64,000 bases of DNA from Stenotrophomonas maltophilia (GTDB lineage: Bacteria > Pseudomonadota > Gammaproteobacteria > Xanthomonadales > Xanthomonadaceae), in the NCBI RefSeq assembly GCF_004920835.1, contig NZ_QFHO01000002.1:124001-188000 (forward strand). The letters are read 5' to 3'. Shown here in pieces: positions 25,028 through 33,352 of the stretch; the stretch's first letter is position 1, and each line of letters starts with the position of its first letter. The position numbers and the translations under genes are program-made. The notes below the pieces were generated by a model, which was given only the letters and a program-made list of their open reading frames with translations, was not told the origin of the DNA and made no database searches.

Positions 25028-26769
25028 GCACGCCTTCGACTGCGCTGGATGGAATTGCCACACGCCCGGCGCCAACCCCGGCGTTGAAGATCGTGCCGGC
25101 CCGGCATCCACTACAGCTGGTCGGAACCCTTCTGGCGTTGGCGCTGATCCTCATCGGGCTGCAATCAGTGCTGGGCAATCCGCGCTGGGGCTGGGTCACC
25201 TTCGCCGAATGGTTCTTCGCGCGCCCGGTGCTGGAAGGCCTGGGCCGCACGCTGCTGCTGACCGCACTGGGCACCGGCCTCGGTTTCGCGCTGGGCACGC
25301 TGCTGGCGCTGGCCCGCGTCTCCGGTTCGCCGCTGCTGTCGGCTGTGTCGTGGGGCTATGTGTGGCTGTTCCGCTCGATCCCGCTGCTGGTGTTGTTGCT
25401 GCTGCTGAACAACCTGGGCTATCTGTACAGCACCATCGAGCTGGGGGTGCCGTTCACCGGCATCAGCCTGTTCTCGTACCCGACCACGCAGCTGATCGGC
25501 GTGTTCACCGCCGCGGTGTTGGGTTTGACTCTGAACCAGGCGGCGTTCTCGGCCGAAGTGATCCGCGGTGGCATTCTTTCGGTCGACCACGGCCAGTACG
25601 AGGCCGCAGCCGCGCTCGGCCTGCCGCGTGGCCGCCAGGTGCGCCGCATCATCCTGCCGCAGGCGATGCGTTCGATCCTGCCGGCCGCCTTCAACGATGT
25701 GATCGGCCTGGCCAAGAGCACCTCGGTGGTCTACGTGCTGGCACTGCCCGAACTGTTCTACACCGTGCAGGTGATCTACCGCCGCAACCTGGAGGTGGTG
25801 CCGCTGCTGATGGTGGCCACGGTCTGGTACCTGGTGATCCTGACCGTGCTGTCGCTGCTGCAGCGGCGGGTGGAGCAGCGCTTCGCGCGTGGCCAGTTGC
25901 AGCGTGAGCGCTCTGTGTCGCGGGTGTCGTCGCCGGTGCGGACATCCAGTGATGCTGCACCGCGGGTGGTCAATCGCCCGCGCATCGCCACTCAGGTTGA
26001 AGCGGGCGAGGGTGCGGCGGTGTCGCTGCATGGTGTGGGCAAGGTGTTCGGCGATCAGCCGGTGCTGGAAGAGGTGAACCTGGATCTGCGCGCTGGAAGC
26101 GTGACGGTGCTGATCGGTCCCTCCGGCGCCGGCAAGTCCACGCTGCTGCGGCTGATCAATCATCTGGAACGCGCCGACAGTGGTTATGTGACTGTGGGCG
26201 GGCAGCTGATCGGTTACCGCCGCGACGGTGACACCCTGTACGAGCTTCCCGAGCGTGAGATCCGCCGCCGTCGTGCGGAGGTGGGCATGGTGTTCCAGGG
26301 GTTCAACCTGTTCCCCCACCTGACCGCGCTGGAGAACATCATCGAAGCGCCAATCGCGGTGCGTGGTGTGCCGCGTGCGCAGGCCGAGCAGCAGGCGCGG
26401 ACACTGCTGGAGCGGGTCGGCCTGGCCGACAAGGCCGACGCCTTCCCGCGCCAGTTGTCCGGTGGCCAGCAGCAGCGCATTGCGATTGCCCGCGCACTGG
26501 CGCTGCAGCCGAAGGTGCTGCTGTTCGACGAACCCACTTCGGCGCTGGACCCGGAACTGGTGGCCGAGGTGCTCAGCGTGATCGAGGAACTGGCCCGCTC
26601 CGGTACCACCCTGGTGATTGTCACCCACGAACTGAGCTTCGCCCGCCGCGTGGCCGACCACGTGGTGATGATGGACCAGGGCCGGGTGATCGAGCAGGGC
26701 ACGCCCGAGGCTCTGTTCGAGCGCCCGCGCCAGCAACGCACCGCCGATTTCCTCGCCAAAACACTGTAA
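25024..26769 (+). CDS. Fused amino-acid ABC transporter permease and ATPase
   Basis: A single 581-residue chain joins two subunits that are normally separate. Residues about 30-285 are a HisM/GlnP-type permease (LEGLGRTLLLTALGTGLGFA, the EAA-like loop GQYEAAAALGLPRGRQVRRIILPQA). Residues about 335-578 are a GlnQ/TcyN-type ATPase: Walker A GPSGAGKST, Q-loop FQGFNLFPH, signature LSGGQQQRIAIARAL, Walker B VLLFDEPTSALDP, and the H-loop VTHELSF. The linker of about 45 residues is Ser/Arg-rich. It would take up cystine-like or S-alkylcysteine compounds with the binding protein downstream. Confidence 0.92.
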   Translation: MSTPSTALDGIATRPAPTPALKIVPARHPLQLVGTLLALALILIGLQSVLGNPRWGWVTFAEWFFARPVLEGLGRTLLLTALGTGLGFALGTLLALARVSGSPLLSAVSWGYVWLFRSIPLLVLLLLLNNLGYLYSTIELGVPFTGISLFSYPTTQLIGVFTAAVLGLTLNQAAFSAEVIRGGILSVDHGQYEAAAALGLPRGRQVRRIILPQAMRSILPAAFNDVIGLAKSTSVVYVLALPELFYTVQVIYRRNLEVVPLLMVATVWYLVILTVLSLLQRRVEQRFARGQLQRERSVSRVSSPVRTSSDAAPRVVNRPRIATQVEAGEGAAVSLHGVGKVFGDQPVLEEVNLDLRAGSVTVLIGPSGAGKSTLLRLINHLERADSGYVTVGGQLIGYRRDGDTLYELPEREIRRRRAEVGMVFQGFNLFPHLTALENIIEAPIAVRGVPRAQAEQQARTLLERVGLADKADAFPRQLSGGQQQRIAIARALALQPKVLLFDEPTSALDPELVAEVLSVIEELARSGTTLVIVTHELSFARRVADHVVMMDQGRVIEQGTPEALFERPRQQRTADFLAKTL

Positions 26770-26785
26770 CCCCGAAAGGAACGCC

Positions 26786-27760
26786 ATGAGCCCTGCCGCA
26801 CCGCGTCGCCCCTCGCGCAGCACCCTGTTGATCATGGGCGTGCTGGTCATTGGCATTGCCGGCATCGTCTACTCACGCGTGCGCCAGGCACCGGACGCGA
26901 GCGTCGTGGCCGCGACCAGCCTTGCCGGTGCGAATACGGCGGTGCTGAAAGGAACGCTCGATCCCAAGGCGCAGGCATTGATCCCGGCCGGCTACCGCTT
27001 CGTCACGCCGGGTGCGTTCACCATCGCCACCCATCCTGGCCAGCTGCCCTTGGCCGACTACGGCGCCGACAGCAAGGACGTGGTGGGCGTCGAGCCGGAT
27101 ATCGCTCGCCTGATCGCCGATGGGCTGGGGTTGAAACTGGTGGTGGTGCCGGTGGCCTGGGCCGACTGGCCGCTGGGGCTGGAGTCGGGCAAGTACGATG
27201 CGGTGCTGTCCAATGTGACCGTCACTGAAGAGCGAAAGAAGAAGTTCGACTTCTCCAGCTACCGCTACGATCTGCTCGGCATCTACACGCGCAGTGATGG
27301 GCCGATCCAGAAGATCGAAAAGCCGGCCGACGTGGCCGGTCTGAAGGTGGTGGTCGGCGCCAGCACCAACCAGGACCAGATCCTGCGCCAGTGGGACCAG
27401 CAGAACATCGCCGCAGGCCTGAAACCGGTGGAGTACCAGTACTTCGATGATGCGGTGATCGGGCGGTTGGCAGTGATCACCGGCCGCGCCGACGTGTCGT
27501 TCGAGCCGAATGCTACCGGCGCCTACTCGGCGCGCGATGGCAAGGTGCGGCGTGTGGGCTTGTTCCCCGGTGGCTGGCCGAACGCCGCGGCGATTTCGGT
27601 GACCACGCGCAAGGGCAGCGGCCTGGCCGATGCGGTGACGCAGGCGTTGAACACCCAGATCAGCAGCGGCACCTATGCCCAGGCGCTGGCGCGCTGGAAC
27701 GTAGCCGAGGAAGCGGTGCCGCAGTCGCAGACCAATCCGCCGGGGTTGCCAGGGTTCTAG
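26786..27760 (+). CDS. Membrane-anchored amino-acid ABC substrate-binding protein
   Basis: Family 3 periplasmic solute-binding protein of 324 residues. An uncleaved-looking anchor LLIMGVLVIGIAGIVYSRV (about 13-31) is followed by a linker. The binding fold reads FTIATHPGQLPLADYG, VVGVEPDIARLIADGLGLKLVVV, SGKYDAVLSNVTVTEERKKKFDFS and GLKVVVGASTNQDQIL. It has no lipobox. It follows the fused ABC gene by 16 bases and completes the importer. Ligand by context: a sulfur-containing amino acid. Confidence 0.88.
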   Translation: MSPAAPRRPSRSTLLIMGVLVIGIAGIVYSRVRQAPDASVVAATSLAGANTAVLKGTLDPKAQALIPAGYRFVTPGAFTIATHPGQLPLADYGADSKDVVGVEPDIARLIADGLGLKLVVVPVAWADWPLGLESGKYDAVLSNVTVTEERKKKFDFSSYRYDLLGIYTRSDGPIQKIEKPADVAGLKVVVGASTNQDQILRQWDQQNIAAGLKPVEYQYFDDAVIGRLAVITGRADVSFEPNATGAYSARDGKVRRVGLFPGGWPNAAAISVTTRKGSGLADAVTQALNTQISSGTYAQALARWNVAEEAVPQSQTNPPGLPGF

Positions 27761-27771
27761 CGATGCCGCTT

Positions 27772-27884
27772 GGTAGGCGTCGAGCTTGCTCGACGGAAGG
27801 CGTGCCGACCAAGGTCGGCATCTACCGGAGGGCAGCCACCGGAATGCGAGGCGGGGCATGCCGACCAAGGTCGGCCTCTACCGG
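27772..27884. repeat. Cluster of three SMAG-like palindromes
   Basis: Three hairpin units stand in line: GGTAGGCGTCGAGCTTGCTC (27772 onward), then two near-identical copies of GCCGACCAAGGTCGGC with CTACCGG ends (27803-27828 and 27860-27884). They fill the convergent gap between the binding-protein gene and the Imm1-like gene, and may serve as the transcript end. Confidence 0.75.
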
Positions 27885-27886
27885 GG

Positions 27887-28258
27887 TCAGGGCTGCCAAT
27901 CGATGTGTTCCAGGCGGGCGCCTCCAGTGCCGTGAAAGAAACTGATCGCGGTGAAGCACGCCTCGATGCCGATGCACCACGCCAGGGGATAGCCATCCAC
28001 CTGGCCATTGTCGAGGCGGAAGTAGGCGTTGCCGGCGCGGTGTTCGTTTCCACAGGAATGGAAGCCGTCGTCGCCGGGCTCGCGCAGGTACATCAGCCAT
28101 GCATGCTCCGCGTTGCGCAGCATACACAGCGATGGACCGTCGGGCACCGATGCCCACAGCTCGAACTGGGGCATGGATGCGGCCAGCGCCAGTGCGCTGG
28201 CCAGCTGATCGTCGGTAGCGGCGGCGACAGGGCTGCCATCGAGTAGAAGTTCGATCAC
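27887..28258 (-). CDS. Imm1-like immunity-family protein
   Basis: A 123-residue cytosolic protein. The GTG at 28258 has AGGA seven bases upstream. The sequence holds FELWASVPDGPSLCMLRN, a GDDGFHSCGNEHRAG block, and a C-terminal part where hydrophobic helix residues are followed by ARLEHIDWQP. That ending (helix, then E-x-[IV]-x-W) resembles the Imm1 immunity family of polymorphic toxin systems. No toxin gene lies beside it; it begins 19 bases after the stop of the large secreted protein and was probably transcribed with it. Immunity function is an inference from pattern only. Confidence 0.55.
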   Translation of the reverse strand: MIELLLDGSPVAAATDDQLASALALAASMPQFELWASVPDGPSLCMLRNAEHAWLMYLREPGDDGFHSCGNEHRAGNAYFRLDNGQVDGYPLAWCIGIEACFTAISFFHGTGGARLEHIDWQP

Positions 28259-28277
28259 TTCGGTTCCTGCATCGGCA

Positions 28278-31200
28278 TTACTGCCAACGTGCCTCCAGGG
28301 TGCGGAACGGGCCATCGAGCAGCACGCCGTCCTTGTCGAAGTTCCGTACCGATCGCCCATCCACGCGTACGTCCTTGGGCAAGGTACGGCTGGGCCACCA
28401 TACGCGTACCGGCGTGCCCTTGCGCAGCCCCTTGCCGAGCGACACGGTCAGGTTGCCGTCGCGCTGGCGTGCCTGCATCTGCAGGGTGCCATAGGCGGTG
28501 GGCAGGCGGTCGACGGCCAGGCCCTCGCCAGCGACCCACGAAGGAGGCGTACCCGGCAGCAGCGACAACGCGTCGTCGTCCTCGCGCATCAGCATGCCGA
28601 ACAGGGTGCGGCCGTATTCGGCGCCGATCCAGGTGTGCGGCATGTCGCCCAGGTAGCGCGGGAAGCGCAACCGCGAGTGCACGACCTCGGCCAGCACCTG
28701 CCATTCCAGCGGCCTGCGATCGTGCAGCAGGCCCTGCAGCAGCTCGTCGGCCGCTTCGGGCTGGCCCAGGTGCACGTAGCTCAGCACGTTGCGGATTTCA
28801 TACGGCGTGTAGGCATACAGCGCACCGGGCTGGTTGCGCTTGCGCACATCGTCCAGGTAGCGGGCGAAGGTGGTGCGCAGGGCTTCGGCCGGCAGCACGC
28901 TCTGCGCACCGGTGGGATCCAGCGCGATCGATACACCGGTCGGGTCGCCATCGCCGAGGTCGGCCGATGACGGAATGAAGTCGATGCCCTTCCATGCCAT
29001 CGTTGCGCGGATCGAGGCATGCAGTGCGTCATACAGCGCCTTGTACTGTTCGCGCGCCCACGTGGCGGTTTCGTGGTCGCCCAGCGATTCGGCCAGCCAC
29101 GCGCCGTCATGCCAGCCCTTCAGGCCCCAGTAGTCGTCCCAGTAGCTGTGGGTGGGTGAGGGATAGCCCTCGTGGCTGATCGACGGCGCAAGAATGCCGG
29201 CGAAGCGCTCCGGCGATGGCTGGTCGGCCATGTAGCCCGGCACCAGCGTGCGTTCGCGCAGTTCCTGCAGGAAGCGCAGCGCGGCCTTCACCTTGGGCAG
29301 GTAGGCACGCACGCTTTCCGGCCCGCCATCGAGCCGGGCGACGTCGGCAACGAGGGTGACGTACTGGCCCTGGCTGTCGTACTCGATGTCCGAGCCGAAG
29401 CCGGTATTGACGCTGCCATCGTCGTTGAGGATGGGCGACACCAGGCCATTGCCGTGCACGCCGTGTTCGCTGTACCAGGCCAGGTAGTCGCGTGCCACTT
29501 TGGCTTCGCCCATGCGCAGCAGCACGGCCGAGGTGGCCATGCCGTCGCGGATGAAGGAGCGGTTGTAGTTGCGCGGGCCGGGCTGCATGGCCGGGCCGGT
29601 CTGGTTGATCAGCATGTAGGCGGCCTGCGCGCGCAGCATGTCCACCAGTGAAGGGTCGGGCAGGCGCAGACCGACCTGGCCCAGCCGCGCCTGCCAATCG
29701 GCGGAGGCGCGGCTGGCCAGCGTGTCGAAGGCCTTGTCGCCGTCGCGCGGCAGCGACGCAAGGCTGAGGGCCGGTGCTTCCGGCAGCACGCCATTGGCAT
29801 CGGCGGTGCCGGTACCGAGCGGGAAGGCCACCACCACCGCGTCGCTGGCACCGGGGGCGAGGCGGATCCGGTAGCTCAATGCGGCTGCGGCCAATCCTTG
29901 CTCATCGCGTGCCTGCTGTGCGGCAGGCAGCTGCCCGCTGGCGATGGCCGTGGTGATCTCGGTGTCGCCTTCGTTGCCGAAGGGGGCGGTGCCAGCGGCA
30001 TCTACCGCGCTGAGTGACTGCAGCAGCGTGCGGCCATTGACGCGCACGCGGTTGCCTTCGACGGCCACCTGGCGGATCGGCGACAGGCCGCCGTTCTGCC
30101 ACGGCGGATTCATCTGCATCGGTCGCACTGCGAGGGTCAGCGTGCCTTCGATGGCCGCGCTGCCGGTGTTGCGCAGGCGATGGCGCACGAAGGTGACCGG
30201 TTGCCCGTCGCGCTCGATGGCAAAGGCTTCGCTGCGCAGTTCCAGCCCGGGCTGCGGTGACCACGTGGCAGACGGCATCGGCTTCCAGCCATCGCGCAGT
30301 GCGTGCTGCACCGGTTGTTCGGCGGCACCGGTCGCGCGGCCATCGGCACTGCGCCAGATCGGCTGCACCAGCGGTGCGCCCTTGTAGGCTTCGATGTTGC
30401 CGTATTCGTCGAAGATCGATTTCTGCCGGCCCGCATGCACGCCGACTGCGGTCCAGTAGGTCTGCTGCATGTGCAACGAGGCAGGGAACAACGCGCGCTG
30501 CGCGCCGCTGGCGGCGATCTGGTAGCGCTTCATCGGCGTCATCACCGCCTTCGGGCCGAGCAGGCGGATGCGTTTGACCTGGGGGGCATCACCTTCCACG
30601 GTCAGCCGCAGTGCCTTGATGTCCAGTGGCGCGTCGGCCGCCAGCCAGCTCTGCTGCCGGGTCGCCGCCTGCGCGTCGCGCGCCAGTTCGTGCCAGCGGC
30701 CCTGTGCGTCCTGTGCCTGCAGGCGTGCAGCGCCGTGCACGTTGGCCCAGTCCACTGCCAGCCCGGTGCTGGGCTGGGCGCGGGGCAGGGTGATGTCGAG
30801 CGTGTGGATGCCGCCTTTGCCTGCGGGGATGGCAACCGTGCCGCCGCCCTGCCACAGCGCAGCGGACTGGGTGGCGCCCAGCCCGGTCACCCGTGCGCTG
30901 AGTGCGGTGTCGAGCGGTTCCATTTCGAAGATGGATACGCCCCAGTCGGAGGTGCGCTGCGGGCTGGCCAGGCGCAGGTAGCGGGCCTGTCGCGGCGCGA
31001 AGTACAGGGTTTCGATGCCACCCAGCGAATCGCCCATGACGTAGGCGCTTTGCCACTGCTTGCCGTCGAGCGAGGTCTGCAGCGAATAGCCTTCGGGGTT
31101 GGAAACATCCCAGGTGAGGCGTGCACCGGCCAGCATCGCAGGCTTGCCGAGATCGATCTGGAACCAGTGGCCGGGGCTGAACGCGCCACCGGTCACCGTC

Positions 31201-31397
31201 TTCGGATCGTTGTCGATCAGGTGGCTGATCGCCATCGCCGGAACCTGCTGCGACGACGCGCTGGCCTGCCACTGGGTACGGGGAGGCAGGTTCTGCGCGT
31301 GTGCGGCCGAGGCGAGGGTGGCAAGCAGCAGCGTGAAGGCTGGCCGGACGAAGGGGGGCAGGGGGGAGAGCCTGGAACGTTCAACGCGCAACGTCAT
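28278..31397 (-). CDS. Large secreted discoidin-domain glycoside-hydrolase-like protein
   Basis: A 1039-residue protein with a signal peptide (FTLLLATLASAAHAQ). Residues about 40-155 form an F5/8 type C (discoidin) sugar-binding domain (VTGGAFSPGHWFQIDLGKP, LRLASPQRTSDWGVSIFEME). A second beta-rich region follows to about 290, then a beta-sandwich. An (alpha/alpha)6-type region from about 590 to 940 includes NYNRSFIRDGMATSAVLLRM, SDIEYDSQGQYV, YWDDYWGLKGWHDGAW and PHTWIGAEYGRTLFGM. A short beta domain ends it. This plan fits carbohydrate-active enzymes of the six-hairpin clan. Substrate and family number cannot be read. A LacI-type palindrome lies upstream. Confidence 0.75.
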   Translation of the reverse strand: MTLRVERSRLSPLPPFVRPAFTLLLATLASAAHAQNLPPRTQWQASASSQQVPAMAISHLIDNDPKTVTGGAFSPGHWFQIDLGKPAMLAGARLTWDVSNPEGYSLQTSLDGKQWQSAYVMGDSLGGIETLYFAPRQARYLRLASPQRTSDWGVSIFEMEPLDTALSARVTGLGATQSAALWQGGGTVAIPAGKGGIHTLDITLPRAQPSTGLAVDWANVHGAARLQAQDAQGRWHELARDAQAATRQQSWLAADAPLDIKALRLTVEGDAPQVKRIRLLGPKAVMTPMKRYQIAASGAQRALFPASLHMQQTYWTAVGVHAGRQKSIFDEYGNIEAYKGAPLVQPIWRSADGRATGAAEQPVQHALRDGWKPMPSATWSPQPGLELRSEAFAIERDGQPVTFVRHRLRNTGSAAIEGTLTLAVRPMQMNPPWQNGGLSPIRQVAVEGNRVRVNGRTLLQSLSAVDAAGTAPFGNEGDTEITTAIASGQLPAAQQARDEQGLAAAALSYRIRLAPGASDAVVVAFPLGTGTADANGVLPEAPALSLASLPRDGDKAFDTLASRASADWQARLGQVGLRLPDPSLVDMLRAQAAYMLINQTGPAMQPGPRNYNRSFIRDGMATSAVLLRMGEAKVARDYLAWYSEHGVHGNGLVSPILNDDGSVNTGFGSDIEYDSQGQYVTLVADVARLDGGPESVRAYLPKVKAALRFLQELRERTLVPGYMADQPSPERFAGILAPSISHEGYPSPTHSYWDDYWGLKGWHDGAWLAESLGDHETATWAREQYKALYDALHASIRATMAWKGIDFIPSSADLGDGDPTGVSIALDPTGAQSVLPAEALRTTFARYLDDVRKRNQPGALYAYTPYEIRNVLSYVHLGQPEAADELLQGLLHDRRPLEWQVLAEVVHSRLRFPRYLGDMPHTWIGAEYGRTLFGMLMREDDDALSLLPGTPPSWVAGEGLAVDRLPTAYGTLQMQARQRDGNLTVSLGKGLRKGTPVRVWWPSRTLPKDVRVDGRSVRNFDKDGVLLDGPFRTLEARWQ

Positions 31398-31453
31398 TGC
31401 GGACAGCCTCGCAGGTGCGGCCGGAATCGGGCAGGCGCTACGCTAGCAGGGCG

Positions 31454-31467
31454 TGTAATCGGTTACA
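31454..31467. promoter_or_regulatory. LacI-family-type operator
   Basis: TGTAATCGGTTACA matches the TGTAA-N4-TTACA form used by many LacI/GalR sugar regulators, with a central CG. It sits 57-70 bases before the secreted carbohydrate-active protein (minus strand). No LacI gene is in the window. Confidence 0.55.
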
Positions 31468-31559
31468 TGACGCACTGCAACGCTGCTGGGCGTGGCCGGT
31501 GCCACCGCGGTCTGCTTTCCGGTGTAGAGCCGTGGGATGCATTGCGTCGAGTTACCCCG

Positions 31560-32636
31560 TTACAGCTCCACCATCTCCCACCAGCGCGTGCCCGCTTCGG
31601 GCGCCTGCATGTCCAGTGCTTCGCCCATCATCGGCGTGGCCACCGGCACGTTCTTTGCGGCGGCCAAGGCGGTGATGCGCTCGAACGGCTGCTGCCAGGC
31701 GTGCAGGGCCAGGTCGAAGGTGCCGTTGTGGATCGGCAGCAGCCACTTGCCCCGCAGGTCCAGGTGCGCCTGCAGAGTCTGTTCGGGCTGCATGTGCACG
31801 AACGCCCAGCGCGGGTCGTAGGCGCCGGTTTCGATCATGGTCAGGTCGAACGGGCCGTACTTCTCGCCGATGGTCTTGAAGCCATCGAAATAGCCGGTGT
31901 CGCCGCTGAAGAAGATGCGGAAGTCGCCGTCCTGGATCACCCACGAAGCCCACAGGCTGCGGTCGCTGTCGCCCAGCCCACGGCCGGAGAAGTGCTGGCC
32001 CGGGGTGGCGGTCAGGCGCAGGCCGCTGGCTTCGGTCGACTGCCACCAGTCCAGCTGTTCCACCTTGCTGGCGTCCACGCCCCACGCAATCAACTGGTCG
32101 CCCACGCCAAGCGGGGCGATGAAGCGCGTGGTCTTGCCGGCCAGCTGCATCACCGCGGCGTGGTCCAGGTGGTCGTAGTGATTGTGCGAGAGGATCACGC
32201 CGGCGATCGGCGGCAGTTCGTCGATGCTGATCGGCGGCGCGTGGAAGCGGGCCGGGCCCATCCATTGCACCGGCGAGGCGCGCTCGGAGAACACCGGGTC
32301 GGTCAGCCAGTACTGCCCGCGCAGCTTCAGCAAGATCGTGGAATGCCCAAGCCGGAACAGGCTGCGATCAGGTGCGGCGTCCAGGGTTGCGCGGTCCAGC
32401 GGCTGCACCGGAATGGGGTGCGCCGGCACGGTGCCCTTGGGCTTGTTGAACAGGAAGGTCCACCAGATCTCCGCGCCATCGCGCAGGCCCATTGCCGGAC
32501 GCGGCAGGGCATTGCGGAACCTGCCATCGCGGTACTGCGGCGAATCGGGGAAGTCGGGGAGGGACCAGGACTTGCAGAAGGTGTAGGCGGTCACGGCGAG
32601 GATTCCAAGCAAAAGGACAAGGAGCAGGCGCTTCAT
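31560..32636 (-). CDS. Metallo-beta-lactamase-fold hydrolase (NAPE-PLD/RomA-like), membrane-anchored
   Basis: A 358-residue protein. An N-terminal hydrophobic segment LLLVLLLGILAVTAYTF serves as signal anchor, so the enzyme acts in the periplasm. The metal site is complete: SHNHYDHLDH, the later TPGQHFSGRG, the bridging Asp in FFSGDTGYFDGF, and the last His in LPIHNGTFDLALH. The order and spacing match the NAPE-PLD/RomA (PF12706) group. It is divergent from a TetR gene, and two palindromes lie in the gap, so it is very likely repressed by that TetR. Confidence 0.85.
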   Translation of the reverse strand: MKRLLLVLLLGILAVTAYTFCKSWSLPDFPDSPQYRDGRFRNALPRPAMGLRDGAEIWWTFLFNKPKGTVPAHPIPVQPLDRATLDAAPDRSLFRLGHSTILLKLRGQYWLTDPVFSERASPVQWMGPARFHAPPISIDELPPIAGVILSHNHYDHLDHAAVMQLAGKTTRFIAPLGVGDQLIAWGVDASKVEQLDWWQSTEASGLRLTATPGQHFSGRGLGDSDRSLWASWVIQDGDFRIFFSGDTGYFDGFKTIGEKYGPFDLTMIETGAYDPRWAFVHMQPEQTLQAHLDLRGKWLLPIHNGTFDLALHAWQQPFERITALAAAKNVPVATPMMGEALDMQAPEAGTRWWEMVEL

Positions 32637-32653
32637 GGGTGACGTCCGCTGGG

Positions 32654-32669
32654 TACACTGCACAGTGTA
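32654..32669. promoter_or_regulatory. TetR operator 1 (MBL/tetR divergon)
   Basis: TACACTG-CA-CAGTGTA has perfect seven-base arms, 17 bases before the MBL-fold gene. The half-site TACAC-N6-GTGTA is repeated 35 bases away on the tetR side. Confidence 0.7.
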
Positions 32670-32688
32670 GTTTCGTGTTTTTCAAAAG

Positions 32689-32704
32689 TACACTCCCGGG
32701 TGTA
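32689..32704. promoter_or_regulatory. TetR operator 2 (MBL/tetR divergon)
   Basis: TACACTCCCGGGTGTA is palindromic apart from one mismatched pair and shares TACAC-N6-GTGTA with operator 1. It lies 36 bases before the tetR start and overlaps an AT-rich stretch that could be the promoter. Confidence 0.68.
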
Positions 32705-32740
32705 AAATGTGCGCATCCGTTCAGTTATCTGGTTTCCGCC

Positions 32741-33352
32741 ATGCCCCGTGCCCCGCAACGCCTGACCGACCGCAAACGCGAAGCCATCGTGCGGGCGGCG
32801 GTGGAGGAGTTCCGCGCGGCCGGCTACGAGGCGACCAGCATGGATCGCATCGCCGAGGTGGCCGGGGTCTCCAAGCGCACCGTCTACAACCACTTCCCGA
32901 GCAAGGAAGCGTTGTTCTCGATGATCCTGGAGGAGCTGTGGGAGCGCAGCGTGGCCAGCGACGCTTTGCCGTATCGCACCGATCAGCCACTGCAGGCACA
33001 GTTGCTGCAGCTGCTGGGCCAGAAGCTGGAACTGCTCAGCGATGCCAACTTCATCGACCTGGCGCGGGTGGCGATGGCCGAGATCATCCATTCACCGGAA
33101 CGGGCGCAGGCGATCGTTTGCCGCATGGGCGAGAAGGAGAGTGGCGAGAGTGCCTGGATCCGTGCGGCCATCGCCGATGGGCGGCTGCGCAAGGTCGATC
33201 CGGAGTTTGCTGGCCACCAGCTGCACGGCCTGGTGAAAAGCTTTGCGTTCTGGCCGCAGGTGACTATGGGGCAGGCGCCGTTGAACGAACAGGAGCGCGC
33301 ACGCGTGGCCGAATCGGCGGTGGCGATGTTCCTGGGTTTCTACGCGATCTAG
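32741..33352 (+). CDS. TetR/AcrR-family repressor
   Basis: A 203-residue regulator starting MPRAPQRLTDRKREAIVRAA. HTH: YEATSMDRIAEVAGVSKRTVYNHFPSKEALF, given here as one region at residues about 29-59. The C-terminal ligand domain has FIDLARVAMAEIIHSPERA and LKVD-like spacing of the AefR/TetR_C_33 group. It is divergent from the MBL-fold gene with two shared operators between. Its stop codon shares CTAG with the stop of the convergent EAL-protein gene. Confidence 0.88.
   Translation: MPRAPQRLTDRKREAIVRAAVEEFRAAGYEATSMDRIAEVAGVSKRTVYNHFPSKEALFSMILEELWERSVASDALPYRTDQPLQAQLLQLLGQKLELLSDANFIDLARVAMAEIIHSPERAQAIVCRMGEKESGESAWIRAAIADGRLRKVDPEFAGHQLHGLVKSFAFWPQVTMGQAPLNEQERARVAESAVAMFLGFYAI

Noticed and set aside
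30303..32642. 779-codon + strand frame
   Set aside because: It is antisense to the secreted discoidin protein and the MBL-fold gene, both of which have clear domains. The translation is Arg/Gly/Gln-rich with no motif, as expected for a GC-rich shadow.
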